Positions 44,592 to 52,987 of a stretch of 64,000 bases of DNA are shown piece by piece. A program made the position numbers and the translations under genes. How positions within the stretch are numbered: position 1 is the stretch's first letter; each line of letters starts with the position of its first letter. Source of the DNA: Pseudoxanthomonas beigongshangi (GTDB lineage Bacteria; Pseudomonadota; Gammaproteobacteria; Xanthomonadales; Xanthomonadaceae); the NCBI RefSeq assembly GCF_016820515.1, contig NZ_JADHDV010000015.1, positions 22,584-86,583 of the forward strand. Reading direction: 5' to 3'. The notes under the pieces are model-generated. The model searched no databases. It was not told the origin of the DNA and worked only from the letters and a program-made list of their open reading frames with translations.

Positions 44592-45310
44592 GCTTCTTCC
44601 GACGGCGGGACGAAGACATAGCCGGCGCCCCATACCGTCTGGATCAGGCGTGGCCGGCGCGGGTCTTCCTCGACCAGCTTGCGCAGGCGGACGATGGTGA
44701 TGTCGATGCTCCTGCCCATTACCTCCAGGCCGCGGCCGCGCGCCAGGCTCATCAGGCGGTCGCGGCTCAGGGTGGTATGGGGATGGCGCGCGAGCACCGA
44801 GAGCACGGCGAATTCGCCTCCGGTCATCCGCAGGGGGCGTCCATGGCGATGCAGCGTCCTGGCCGCCATGTCCAGGGTGAACGCGCCGAAGCGCAGGCAT
44901 CCGGCCTCGGGCGAAGGAGCGCAGGGAACGCGGTGGGAACGTCGCAATACGCTGCGTATCCGCGCCACCAGTTCGCGCGGATTGACCGGCTTGGGAATGT
45001 AGTCGTCGGCGCCCATCTCCAGCCCGACGATGCGGTCCACGTCATCGCCCTTGGCGGTGAGCATGACCACGGCAACGGCGTCGTCCTGCGAGCGCAGCCG
45101 GCGGCACAGGGCCAGCCCGTCCTCGCCCGGCAGCATGAGGTCGAGCACGACGAGGTCGTAGTGATCACGGCCCAGGGCGACGTCCATGTCCCTGCCGTCG
45201 GCCACGCCTTTGGCACGCAGGCCCGATTCGCGCAGATAACGGCACAGCAGCTCGCGAAGGCGGGCGTCGTCATCGACGATCAGGATGCGGGACGGCGTGG
45301 ATTCGTTCAT
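44588..45310 (-). CDS. OmpR-family response regulator
   Basis: 240 residues from MNESTPSRILIVDDDARLRE. The receiver has Asp pairs in VDDD, the phosphorylated Asp in VVLDLMLPGEDG (about 55), Thr in VVMLTAKG and Lys in YIPKPVNPRE. The C-terminal winged helix (about 140-235) includes MTGGEFAVLSVLARHPHTTL, RSIDITIVRLRKLVEEDP and IQTVWGAGYVFVP. It heads a minus-strand operon (regulator, kinase, esterase, PQQ-repeat protein) and faces two small secreted-protein genes across a 183-base gap. That gap carries inverted repeats which it may bind. Confidence 0.94.
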   Translation of the reverse strand: MNESTPSRILIVDDDARLRELLCRYLRESGLRAKGVADGRDMDVALGRDHYDLVVLDLMLPGEDGLALCRRLRSQDDAVAVVMLTAKGDDVDRIVGLEMGADDYIPKPVNPRELVARIRSVLRRSHRVPCAPSPEAGCLRFGAFTLDMAARTLHRHGRPLRMTGGEFAVLSVLARHPHTTLSRDRLMSLARGRGLEVMGRSIDITIVRLRKLVEEDPRRPRLIQTVWGAGYVFVPPSEEA

Positions 45311-45493
45311 GGCGGTCACTATGTCGGCAATGCCGGTCGCCGGCAGCGGGGAACCGGTGCCGATTTGTAAGCGGATGTTTCTGGAACGCCCGGGAGAAAC
45401 GGCGGTTTACATCTGCGTGCGATGGAGGGAGCGGAGCGCGATTAGCGTGGATGCGCCGGAATTCCCGGCCAACCCCTACCCGAAGGAACCACC

Positions 45494-46012
45494 ATGAACA
45501 CAGTCCCTGTTTGGACCCGAATGTTTGTTTTCGCGATAGCACTGGCCAGTTGCCAGTGGGCTGTCGGACGCGAGCGTTTCCGCCATGTGGAACGGAGCCC
45601 GCATGCCGGCGAGGTTGAAGCGGCCCGTTCGAATGCCCGTTTCGAGTCCCGGCGGAGCCGCCATTGGCAGGCGGACGGGCATGGAAACGCCTCGCTCAAT
45701 CGGCAGGGCTCGGCACAGGGTCATCGGGGCGGGACCGCCGGCTATCAAACTTCCAGCCAGCGCGATCACGCCGGGAATGCGAGTCGTCAGCGCGATATCT
45801 CGCTCCATGGTCCCGGCGGTGCGGGCGTCGACCGTTCCGGCAGCATCAGCCGGAGCGCGGACGGCAGCGTGTCCGGCACCCGTGCCACCACGCTCACCAC
45901 GCGCGATGGCGGCCACTACGACGGCTCGCTCGCATTCTCCGACGGAAAGGTCAGCTACTCCGGGAGTTGCCACGATGCCAATGGCGATCCCGCGCCCTGC
46001 CGCCAGCGCTGA
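45494..46012 (+). CDS. Small secreted protein, unknown function
   Basis: 172 residues. AAGGAACC precedes the ATG by a good distance. A signal peptide (MFVFAIALASCQWAVG) could be lipoprotein-like at Cys20. The mature part is rich in Gly, Ser, Arg and His with loosely repeated units such as GNASLNRQGSAQGHRGG, GNASRQRDISLHGPGG and GVDRSGSISRSADGSVSG, and two Cys near the end (SGSCHDANGDPAPC). The composition suggests an unstructured or surface protein. No family recognised. It is opposite the two-component operon and 46 bases ahead of the EF-hand gene. Confidence 0.75.
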   Translation: MNTVPVWTRMFVFAIALASCQWAVGRERFRHVERSPHAGEVEAARSNARFESRRSRHWQADGHGNASLNRQGSAQGHRGGTAGYQTSSQRDHAGNASRQRDISLHGPGGAGVDRSGSISRSADGSVSGTRATTLTTRDGGHYDGSLAFSDGKVSYSGSCHDANGDPAPCRQR

Positions 46013-46058
46013 TTGCGACAACCCGGAACGTTGAATTCCCATCGACAGGATCCCATCC

Positions 46059-46346
46059 ATGAAAAGCATTCATTTCACCCTGCTGGCGAGCTTGTTGCTG
46101 GTTTCGTTCGCCGCGGATGCGCAGCAAGGTCGCGGCGCGCGCAAGCAGGCGCTCCAGGAACGCCTGCAATCCGCCGATACGGATCAGGACGGCTACATCA
46201 GTCGTGCCGAGGCCGACGCTTCCTTGCCTAAGCTGGCCGAGCATTTCGATCGCATCGATGCGGATCGCGACGACAGGATTTCACGCGAGGAACTCCGCGC
46301 GGCGGCCAGCGAACTGGCCGGAAGACGACGCGGCGGCCAACGCTAG
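46059..46346 (+). CDS. Small periplasmic EF-hand protein
   Basis: 95 residues. Signal peptide ends FAADAQ. Two canonical calcium loops: DTDQDGYISRAE (about 40-51) and DADRDDRISREE (about 65-76), each with Asp at positions 1, 3 and 5 and Glu at 12. Small secreted EF-hand proteins of this kind are common in Xanthomonadaceae and are often linked to two-component systems that answer Ca2+, as here. Function beyond Ca binding is not visible. Confidence 0.85.
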   Translation: MKSIHFTLLASLLLVSFAADAQQGRGARKQALQERLQSADTDQDGYISRAEADASLPKLAEHFDRIDADRDDRISREELRAAASELAGRRRGGQR

Positions 46347-46351
46347 CTAGT

Positions 46352-46385
46352 ACCCGTGGGGGGAACGGGTGTTCCCCTCACGGGT
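46352..46385. terminator. Long convergent-gene hairpin
   Basis: ACCCGTG-G-GGGGAAC, loop GGGT, GTTCCCC-T-CACGGGT: 15 stacked pairs counting one G-T. It sits 5 bases after the EF-hand stop and ahead of the converging GST gene's stop. No T-run. Confidence 0.65.
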
Positions 46386-46421
46386 GGCCAGCAGGGAAGC
46401 AGGTGGCGGTACGCACCGCAT

Positions 46422-47144
46422 TCAGACGACAGGCGGGGAAGCGCGATACGGGCGCAGCTGTTCCCGCCAGACAAGCAGATCTGCGAACTCATCGGCCAGA
46501 CCGTCGTCCTGCCAGCAGCGCCGCTGCGCTTCGCCGGGAAACACGGCATCGGTCTCGGGGACCACCGCGTCCAGCAGGGCGCACAGGGTGATGTCGGCGT
46601 AGCTGAAAGTGTCCAGCACGAATCCCGTTCCGGATTCGCGCAAACCGCGGCGCAATGCAAACAGTGCGTTCCGGTGGTTGCCGGCCCCGTACAAGTGCGC
46701 GTACTTCCGGTCCAGTGCGTTCACCACGCGGCGGGTGATGGGGCGGAGCAGGGGCCTGAGTCGCGAAGGCAGGTGGGGAAGGGATTCGTCGAGCGCGTCC
46801 GGATGCTCCGCGATGGTCCTGACCACACGGGTCCTGGCGGCAGCCAGGCCCACCTCGCTGATGTCATCCCAGAACCGGATCCGGTCGAAATCGCCCAGCC
46901 GATCATCACCCGATGCCAGCGCGGCGTACCGGGCGATTTCGAACGAGCCACGTACCGGTCCCGTGTCCGTCAACAACACGGGAACCGACACCTTGCCATG
47001 CCATTGCCGCAACCTGAGCCTGAGCCCGGGTTCGCTGAGGAACGGGACGTACTCCTGGTAGCGATAGGCCACGTCGCAGTAGTCCAGCGCCCATCGCGCC
47101 TTGCGCGTCCAGGGCGAGAACACCTCGCCGATCAGCAGTGCCAT
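46422..47144 (-). CDS. Glutathione S-transferase-like protein
   Basis: 240 residues. The N-terminal thioredoxin-like domain includes LIGEVFSPWTRKARWALDYC (active-site Ser-Pro-Trp region), KVSVPVLLTDTGPVRGSFEI with the cis-Pro and the Gly-Ser that binds the glutathione gamma-glutamyl group. The C-terminal all-helical domain includes SYADITLCALLDAVVP, close to the conserved N-capping box. Substrate unknown. It follows the alpha/beta-hydrolase and MarR genes on the same strand with gaps of 27 and 48 bases, suggesting a MarR-controlled detoxification operon. Confidence 0.8.
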   Translation of the reverse strand: MALLIGEVFSPWTRKARWALDYCDVAYRYQEYVPFLSEPGLRLRLRQWHGKVSVPVLLTDTGPVRGSFEIARYAALASGDDRLGDFDRIRFWDDISEVGLAAARTRVVRTIAEHPDALDESLPHLPSRLRPLLRPITRRVVNALDRKYAHLYGAGNHRNALFALRRGLRESGTGFVLDTFSYADITLCALLDAVVPETDAVFPGEAQRRCWQDDGLADEFADLLVWREQLRPYRASPPVV

Positions 47145-47171
47145 GCCACCCTCACGCTATGCCGGCTCGGT

Positions 47172-48050
47172 TCAATCCATCAATGCCGCATCCAGCGCCT
47201 CGGCAAACTCGCGCGGCTGGTCGAGCATCAGGTAATGACGGGCATCCGTGATTTCCACCAATGTGGCCCGGCTGCTCGCATACTGCTCCCGGTAGCGGCG
47301 GGCCATGTATCCGGCGGGCGCGCCAAGGGGCGACTGGTCGGCGAAGATGACGGTCAACGGCGGGCGCAGGCTGGCGACTTCGGCTCTCAGGTCCGTGGTC
47401 GAAAGACTTTCGTACAACGCGGCGTAGGTGTCTCGATGGCTGCGTGCACCGCCTTGCGCGATTCGGGCGGCGGTGTCCGGATTGCCCACCGCGGACGAAG
47501 CCTGCGCCCGCATCCGCTTTTCGAAGGCCGCCGCGTCTTCCGCGCGCATCTCTCGGACCTCCGCGCCGACTTTGCCGCGCAGTTCCTCGTCCACGCTTGT
47601 GCTGCCGCGATTGGCGGACATGAAGGGCAGCGCGTCCACGATGATGACGCGCGCCACCAGATCGGGCTGCCGAAGCGTGGCCATCAGCGCCGCCACGCCG
47701 CCGGCCGAATGCCCGACAAGCATGACGGGACGAGACGAATTCCGCTGGATATAGCTTGTCAGCGCTTCGGCGACCGCGCCGATACTGCTTGGTGCGGGAG
47801 CATCGCCAACGGGCCCTTCGAGCCCGGCTATCCGGAGCCTGTGCACGCGATACCGGTCCGACAATCGCACCGCGGTTTCCTGCCAGGAAACATCGCCACC
47901 GGACAGCCCGGGAACAAGCACCAGATCCGTCGTGCCGGTGCCCGTTATCTCGGCGGTGATGGGAAGGGAAGTGGGGGAGGGGAGCGTCGCGGCGCAGGCC
48001 AGCCACGGCAGCAGCGACAGGGTGAACGCGAACAGGCGAAGACCACGCAT
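47172..48050 (-). CDS. Secreted alpha/beta-hydrolase
   Basis: 292 residues. Signal peptide MRGLRLFAFTLSLLPWLACA may be lipoprotein-type (Leu-Ala-Cys). Core motifs: LVLVPGLSGGDVSWQE (oxyanion region), VMLVGHSAGGVAALMATLRQ (nucleophile Ser about 114), IVDALPF, VIFADQSPLG (acid) and EITDARHYLMLDQP with the catalytic His. It looks like a lactonase/esterase of the AB hydrolase 1 family. It lies between the MarR and GST genes. Confidence 0.83.
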   Translation of the reverse strand: MRGLRLFAFTLSLLPWLACAATLPSPTSLPITAEITGTGTTDLVLVPGLSGGDVSWQETAVRLSDRYRVHRLRIAGLEGPVGDAPAPSSIGAVAEALTSYIQRNSSRPVMLVGHSAGGVAALMATLRQPDLVARVIIVDALPFMSANRGSTSVDEELRGKVGAEVREMRAEDAAAFEKRMRAQASSAVGNPDTAARIAQGGARSHRDTYAALYESLSTTDLRAEVASLRPPLTVIFADQSPLGAPAGYMARRYREQYASSRATLVEITDARHYLMLDQPREFAEALDAALMD

Positions 48051-48098
48051 CTGGACTCTCCGGTGGGTGCGATGTGGCGGGAAGGATGGACGCCCGGG

Positions 48099-48572
48099 TC
48101 AGGCGGAACGGACTTTACCCGCTTTCCGTATACGCTCCCCGAACGACTGGTCCTGCAACGCCTTCAGCGCATTGCGAAGCACGTCTTCAAGCGAAATTCC
48201 CAGTTCCTCGTTGAGGCTGGCCGCCGCCTTCGCGGTGGTCGCCCAGTGCTGTTCGAGGAGGGGCAGGCGGGCCTTCGCGTAGGGGGTCAGGTGCACGATG
48301 CGCTCGCGACTGTCCTCGCCGGGCAGGAGCTTCACCCACTTGGCGCGCACCAGCGCGCTCAGGGTCTGGCTGACCGCCGAATGGCTCACGCCCATCCCGT
48401 CGGCGATGTCCTTGATCCGCGAGGGGCCGTGTTGGGAGAGCGCGCGGATGATCGGCGTGAAGCGCGGTTTGTAGTCGAGTCCGGATTCGGCGTACGCATC
48501 CGCGACCGCCGAATCCAACTGATCGATGAGCGTACGCAACAGCGTGCCCAAAGTCGCATGTGGTGTTGTCAT
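48099..48572 (-). CDS. MarR-family transcriptional regulator
   Basis: 157 residues. The winged helix is ITEDIADGM-like: RIKDIADGMGVSHSAVSQTL followed by SALVRAKWVKLLPGEDSRER, with the wing Asp-x-Arg typical of MarR. Helices at both ends form the dimer. An AT-rich inverted repeat begins nine bases from its start codon, so autorepression is likely; the same site could also control the divergent S41 gene. The ligand is unknown. Confidence 0.88.
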   Translation of the reverse strand: MTTPHATLGTLLRTLIDQLDSAVADAYAESGLDYKPRFTPIIRALSQHGPSRIKDIADGMGVSHSAVSQTLSALVRAKWVKLLPGEDSRERIVHLTPYAKARLPLLEQHWATTAKAAASLNEELGISLEDVLRNALKALQDQSFGERIRKAGKVRSA

Positions 48573-48580
48573 GCCCAGGA

Positions 48581-48602
48581 ATATATGTTAGCACTTATAT
48601 AT
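48581..48602. promoter_or_regulatory. AT-rich inverted repeat, probable MarR operator
   Basis: ATATAT-GTTAGCACTT-ATATAT between the divergent MarR and S41 genes. The setting is GC-rich, so this 22-base AT-rich symmetric element stands out. Confidence 0.55.
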
Positions 48603-48632
48603 TGTCAATGACGGCATGGGAGGAGAAGGGTC

Positions 48633-49562
48633 ATGAGCCAGGCACTATGGTTGGCGGCGATGCTGGCGGGTGGTTGTCCCCAGCAGGAAGCCGTGCTCGA
48701 ACAGATGGCGAAGGCCATCGAGAAGGACTACGTGATTGCGCAGGAAGCCCGGCAGATTGCCGAAAGCGTCCGCGACTGGTCGGACAAGGGACGCTACGCC
48801 GATGCATGTGGCGACTGGCTTTCCTTCTCCAAGCGACTCAACCGGGATCTGGATGCCTACGACGGACACTTCCTGATCGAGCGGGTGATCGAAGAGAAGG
48901 CGGGCGCCGATGACGATTGGCTGATGGCCTGGCGGGCGGCCGGCAAGCCCGCCAACATGGGCGTGCGGGAAGTGAAGGTGCTGGAAGGCAACATCGGTTA
49001 CCTGCGCCTGGCGTCCTTCTATCCCTGGGACATGGCGGGCCCCAAGCTCCGCAATGCAATGGAACTGCTCAAGGACACGCAGGGACTGGTGCTGGACCTC
49101 AGGCAGAACGGCGGCGGCGACGCGGATACCGCGGGCCAGCTGGTGCGTGCATTCCTGGGCGACGAGGTGGCTTCGGTTCAGGACATCCAGGCGCGCTCGG
49201 CGCGCCGGACCGAGCCGCTGCCCAAGCGTGATCTACCGGAATACCATGGCGGGCTGGTGGTCCTGCTGGACCGCCGTTCCGCGTCCGCATCGGAGTACGT
49301 CGCCTATTCCCTGCAGGCCGCCAGCAGGGCGGTGGTGATCGGTTCGCGCAGCGCGGGTGCAGCCAACCTGCTGGGTGACCCCAAGCCATTGCCGCATGGC
49401 TTCCAGATTTTCATTCCGGATGCCCGGCCGCTCAACGTCCGGACCGGCGGCAACTGGGACCGCGAAGGCGTGGTTCCGGATGTGAACGGTGGAGATGATC
49501 CGCTGCATGTCGCGCGCCGCGTCCTGGGCGGCGATCTGGAAGTCGGCGAAGCAATCCGATGA
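48633..49562 (+). CDS. S41-family (tail-specific/IRBP-like) peptidase
   Basis: 309 residues; GGAGGAGAAGG precedes the ATG. The N-terminal helical region (VLEQMAKAIEKDYVIAQEAR) is that of S41 N-terminal domains. The catalytic part has YLRLASFYPW, GLVLDLRQNGGGDADTAGQL, VVLLDRRSASASEYVAYSLQ with the nucleophile Ser, and VIGSRSAGAANLLGD. The usual PDZ domain is missing, as in IRBP-like members. The start LWLAAMLAGGC could be a weak lipoprotein signal, without basic residues. It diverges from marR. Substrate is unknown. Confidence 0.82.
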   Translation: MSQALWLAAMLAGGCPQQEAVLEQMAKAIEKDYVIAQEARQIAESVRDWSDKGRYADACGDWLSFSKRLNRDLDAYDGHFLIERVIEEKAGADDDWLMAWRAAGKPANMGVREVKVLEGNIGYLRLASFYPWDMAGPKLRNAMELLKDTQGLVLDLRQNGGGDADTAGQLVRAFLGDEVASVQDIQARSARRTEPLPKRDLPEYHGGLVVLLDRRSASASEYVAYSLQAASRAVVIGSRSAGAANLLGDPKPLPHGFQIFIPDARPLNVRTGGNWDREGVVPDVNGGDDPLHVARRVLGGDLEVGEAIR

Positions 49563-49587
49563 CCGGGCGCCGGAGGCGCGGACTTTC

Positions 49588-50121
49588 ATGATCATCGTGA
49601 TAAACGGCCCGCTGGGCATCGGCAAATCGACGCTCTCCGAAGCCCTGTCGGAGAGAATCGACCGTTGCGCCATGCTGGACGGCGACAGCCTGGTCGCGGT
49701 CAATCCGCTGCCTGCGGATCCGGTCGAGCACCTTCACCGGGGAATCCTGTTGCTGCTGCGCCACCATCGACGATTCGGCTACCGCCATTTCGTGATCAAC
49801 CATCTCTGGGAAAACGCAGCCGAACTGGAGGACCTTCGCTGCCGGCTGGCCCGGTTGGATGACCGGATCCTTTGCTTTCGCATGACGCTGGACCCCGAAT
49901 CGAACCTGGCCCGGATAGACCGGCGGGCAAGCGTCAGGGCGATCGACGAACTCGACTACGATAAGGAAACATTCCACCGCGAATATGCCGTGCTGAGCGG
50001 CGCGGTCGGCAGCGAACTTGGCGAGCCATGGGACGCGGCCGCGCCGCCCGAGCAGCTTGCCGATGCCTTGTTGCGTGAAATCCGGCATCGTTACCCGTCG
50101 GGTGGTGTCCAGGTCGGGTAA
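49588..50121 (+). CDS. P-loop nucleotide kinase-like protein
   Basis: 177 residues from MIIVINGPLGIGKSTLSEAL. Walker A is GPLGIGKST (residues 7-15), then CAMLDGDSLVAVNP with an Asp typical of small-molecule or nucleoside kinases, FVINHLWEN and CFRMTLDPESNLARIDRR with the lid arginines. The fold is AAA_33/adenylate kinase-like. It starts 26 bases after the S41 gene. Substrate unknown; antibiotic or nucleoside kinases share this shape. Confidence 0.75.
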   Translation: MIIVINGPLGIGKSTLSEALSERIDRCAMLDGDSLVAVNPLPADPVEHLHRGILLLLRHHRRFGYRHFVINHLWENAAELEDLRCRLARLDDRILCFRMTLDPESNLARIDRRASVRAIDELDYDKETFHREYAVLSGAVGSELGEPWDAAAPPEQLADALLREIRHRYPSGGVQVG

Positions 50122-50381
50122 GTATCAAACCAGGCGAGGGACGAACCCTATGGTGAAATGTCTTGGAAGCGGCTCCGGAATGCGTACCCGGGCCGGAAAG
50201 ACGGGCCGTGGAAAATGAATACCTTGCAGACCATTCTCGATTCAGTGATCCACAGCAATGCAGGAGAGCCGACTATTGGTGTCGGACTAACTCGGGACGG
50301 AATAGGCACGCAGGTCACATCGATACGTAATGGCAACCCTTTCCAGACGCCGCGGTAACGGGAGGGTGCTACGGTCCGGGT

Positions 50382-50528
50382 ATGAAGCTCAGGACCCAAC
50401 GAAGGATCGCCCTCGGCGCCCTCATTGCGGTGGCGCTGGTCGCCATTGCATACGGCGTTTACTGGTGCATGGAGCCTGGCAGAGACAGGACAGCGACAGA
50501 CATTCCTCCTATTGCCGGCGCGCGCTAA
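50382..50528 (+). CDS. Small single-span membrane protein
   Basis: 48 residues, MKLRTQRRIALGALIAVALV then AIAYGVYWCMEPG: a basic start, one membrane helix (residues 8-27) and a short polar tail. A GGAGGG sequence lies 14 bases ahead, somewhat far. No family recognised. The 260 bases before it contain only a doubtful frame at 50158-50358. Confidence 0.45.
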   Translation: MKLRTQRRIALGALIAVALVAIAYGVYWCMEPGRDRTATDIPPIAGAR

Positions 50529-50548
50529 CCGTATGGTGGGAAGACCGG

Positions 50549-50932
50549 CTAGGAGTTGGTCTGGCGGACGGTTTCGGTGTGGGCTGAGGCCACCCAGGCC
50601 CCATCCTTGCGGACCCATGTCGTGGTGTCGTAAACCACCATGTCCTGACTCTTCCCGCTGACGGTAATGGACTGGTCCGCTTTGTAGGTCGCAATGGCGA
50701 CATCAGGCGCGGGGAAAATTACCCGTTCCTCGGAGAACTTGAAGGCCGTGACCCGCGCATCGCCGGACGAAGCCATTTTCCTGTATTCGGAGGGGCTGAA
50801 GTGATGGATTCCCCATCCGGAGACGGAAACTGATTCTCCATCAAGCAGCGAGATTGCAGTATCGACGTCCGTATCGACTATCGCCTGCCAGAACTGCCGT
50901 TCCAGCTCCATGATGTCCTTCTGGGTAGTCAT
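50549..50932 (-). CDS. SnoaL/DUF4440-like (NTF2 fold) protein
   Basis: 127 residues from MTTQKDIMELERQFWQAIVD. The helix-rich start, DGESVSVSGWGIHHFSPSEY, VAIATYKADQSITVSGKSQD and TTTWVRKDGAWVASAHTETV with its terminal strands give the cone-shaped NTF2 fold of DUF4440 proteins. These bind small ligands, and the activity of most is unknown. It is single, converging with the small membrane protein gene. Confidence 0.75.
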   Translation of the reverse strand: MTTQKDIMELERQFWQAIVDTDVDTAISLLDGESVSVSGWGIHHFSPSEYRKMASSGDARVTAFKFSEERVIFPAPDVAIATYKADQSITVSGKSQDMVVYDTTTWVRKDGAWVASAHTETVRQTNS

Positions 50933-51143
50933 GTCGGGGCTCGGTATTGAAGGAAACCAGGATTTTTCACACACGACGTGTACGCAACGTCATCGCGTTG
51001 TGAGGGCGGGATGACGCGGTCAGGCCAGGAGCGCTAGACAACTTTGGGTGTCTTTATGCGCCAGGGAGGCCAGGTCACCTGCAGCCATCATTCCCCTTTC
51101 ACTGTTCAGCGCGCAACCTCGATACCCTGCGGAGGGCGCGGTA

Positions 51144-51272
51144 GTGAAGTTGACATCTGGCGAGATTTGGATTGCGGTGGCTGTCGCCGTCTCAGTGGCG
51201 ATAATCCTTGTCGTTCTTTGGTTTCTGGTAGGCCCGGTACTGCAATTGGATGGGGAACGATGGATGCCTTGA
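51144..51272 (+). CDS. Small membrane protein, 42 residues
   Basis: The GTG at 51144 has GGAGG eight bases upstream. The product is KLTSGEIWIAVAVAVSVAII followed by LVVLWFLVGPVLQL and a short tail, one long membrane helix. It is too small to place in a family. Confidence 0.5.
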   Translation: MKLTSGEIWIAVAVAVSVAIILVVLWFLVGPVLQLDGERWMP

Positions 51273-51359
51273 GAGGGCAAAGGCATGATGCTGATGTTTC
51301 ATTGCAAACTGCGGGGCCGTCGGTTTCCGGGGCTGGTCGCGAAAGGCGGTTCGGCCGTT

Positions 51360-51632
51360 CTATCTGGTTCTCGCCTCGTCCATCTTCTGCGCATATGAAA
51401 TGACCGTTCGCTCGTCCTGAGCGGCCTGCTTCACCGAGTTCAGCCAGCGTACGGCGGCGCCTCTGTTCTTGATCAGGCCACCCAGGTCATCGTCCAAACA
51501 CGCGGCGCAGACTTGTCCTCCGGGACTCGGGCTGCTGCAACGAAGGCATGGAGCCATCGTCGTGGTGGCAGGCGGCCTGAGCTGATAGACAATCTTGACC
51601 ATCAATGCGGTGGCTTGGTCGGAGATACTCAT
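51360..51632 (-). CDS. Small protein with zinc-ribbon-like cysteines
   Basis: 90 residues; GAGG lies seven bases before the ATG. The centre reads PCLRCSSPSPGGQVCAACLD, two Cys-x2-Cys pairs eleven residues apart, a likely zinc site. The C-terminal half is helical (NRGAAVRWLNSVKQAAQDER). Family unknown. It begins 25 bases after a small basic frame on the same strand. Confidence 0.6.
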   Translation of the reverse strand: MSISDQATALMVKIVYQLRPPATTTMAPCLRCSSPSPGGQVCAACLDDDLGGLIKNRGAAVRWLNSVKQAAQDERTVISYAQKMDEARTR

Positions 51633-51657
51633 CGTTTATCCTCGCGGGTAGTGATTT

Positions 51658-51780
51658 TCAATGGGGGCGAGGTCGTCGGACGCTCTTCTTCCGCCTGATT
51701 GGAAGGGCGGGTTGTTTGAGTGAAAAGGGCGGGCGTGGCTTGGCCAGGTTTTTGTTGGTGCGTTCTTTGAGGTAAGTCAT
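51658..51780 (-). CDS. Small basic protein, 40 residues
   Basis: ATG at 51780 with AGGGG six bases upstream; it begins MTYLKERTNKNLAKPRPPFS and ends in a Lys/Arg-rich tail (RRKKSVRRPRPH). It is 25 bases ahead of the zinc-ribbon gene and could be co-transcribed with it. Nothing recognisable; could be a chance frame. Confidence 0.35.
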   Translation of the reverse strand: MTYLKERTNKNLAKPRPPFSLKQPALPIRRKKSVRRPRPH

Positions 51781-51943
51781 CTGTAGCCCCTTGTGTACGG
51801 TTCGGCCTTGACGTCAATTCGCTCCTGGACCCGGTGTGCGAAGGCGCATGACAGGCGACATCCGCAGGAGGACTTTGACCAGGGGGAACAAGAAAACGGC
51901 AGGAATTCCTTCCTGCCGTTCGCAATCCATTGCATGTCACCCG

Positions 51944-52396
51944 TTAGTGCTTGGTCGCTGCCGGGATGTTGACTTTGTCGATGCCATGGAGAACGCCATT
52001 GGTCGAGGCGATATCCGCCTGGGTAACCTCGGCGCCATCGATGCTGAGCCTGTCGCCTGCCAGTTGAATGGGGGCCGGCTGGCCGTTCACTGTCCGCGCA
52101 GCCTCCCACTTGCCGATGTCCGCCTTGCTGCGGCGACCATTGACGAGGTGATAGTTCAGCACCGAAGTGAGCTCCGCCTTGTTCTCGGGCTTGAACCATT
52201 CTTCCAGCTTGCCCGGAGGCAGTTTGGCGAACGCTTCATCGGTAGGAGCGAAGACCGTGAAGGGGCCTGGTCCAGCCAGGGTGTCTTTCAAGCCTGATTG
52301 GTTGACGGCGCGGGCGAAGGTCTTGAAGGAACCGTTGGCAGCGGCGGTATCCAGGAGGTTCTTCTCCTGGGACTTGTTTTCTTGGGTCGTGTTCAT
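51944..52396 (-). CDS. Fasciclin (FAS1) domain protein
   Basis: 150 residues from MNTTQENKSQEKNLLDTAAA, with AAGG seven bases upstream. One FAS1 domain fills the protein: FKTFARAVNQSGLKDTLAGP, then GPFTVFAPTDEAFAKLPPGK (H1 box), LNYHLVNGRRSKADIG (YH motif) and DIASTNGVLHGIDKVNIPA (H2 box). FAS1 proteins act in adhesion or as surface proteins, but this one has no signal peptide, so its place in the cell is uncertain. Confidence 0.9.
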   Translation of the reverse strand: MNTTQENKSQEKNLLDTAAANGSFKTFARAVNQSGLKDTLAGPGPFTVFAPTDEAFAKLPPGKLEEWFKPENKAELTSVLNYHLVNGRRSKADIGKWEAARTVNGQPAPIQLAGDRLSIDGAEVTQADIASTNGVLHGIDKVNIPAATKH

Positions 52397-52714
52397 GGGT
52401 GAGCCTTGGTGTGATTTGCGGATTGCAAATCGAAGATGGCCGAAGCCAAAGCCCCGATTGCCGGGGCGAGAACTCAATGCGGAGAGTGGGTGGAAGTGCG
52501 GCGCGGCTTGAGGAGCCGTTGCGGCATTGCGCGGCAACCCAATGACCATAGCCCCATGGTTGTTACTGTGCCGTGAGCGTTGCCGTCGGTCTGAGCGGGG
52601 GACATGCATCGGCGCTTGCGTCGCAGAAGTGCTATGGTGAGCTGCTGCTGGAATGCGAACCCCGCCTATCTCCAACGTCCGTCTCGTGCCGGCCTGCACG
52701 AAAGCGAGGGCGTC

Positions 52715-52969
52715 ATGAACAGATACAAGGGGCACCGTGTCGTGAGTGCCAAATTCGGTGAAGGCATTGCTGCCATGCAGATGTCAGGCGCTGTGGAAAG
52801 GGCCGAGAACGAAGGCTGGCCGATACCGCCCTCCGCCGTGGAATCACGGTCATCCATTGCCAAGGCGAGCGCTGTGCGGCACGTAGCCAAACACATTGCG
52901 TGCCATTTTCGCGGTGAATTCAGATTCTGGACGGGATTTCCCGAGCGCGGGCAAAAGGCGTGCCTCTAG
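52715..52969 (+). CDS. Hypothetical protein, 84 residues
   Basis: ATG at 52715 with GAGGG near. Contains VVSAKFGEGIAAMQMSGAVE and VRHVAKHIACHFRGEFRFWT; no membrane segment. No family recognised. It stands in the gene-poor accessory stretch and might be a degraded remnant. Confidence 0.35.
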   Translation: MNRYKGHRVVSAKFGEGIAAMQMSGAVERAENEGWPIPPSAVESRSSIAKASAVRHVAKHIACHFRGEFRFWTGFPERGQKACL

Positions 52970-52987
52970 GGCAACGCGTCCAAGGCG

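Noticed and set aside
50158..50358. Possible 66-residue gene
   Set aside because: Ribosome site and start are poor and the sequence shows no motif; not distinguishable from chance.
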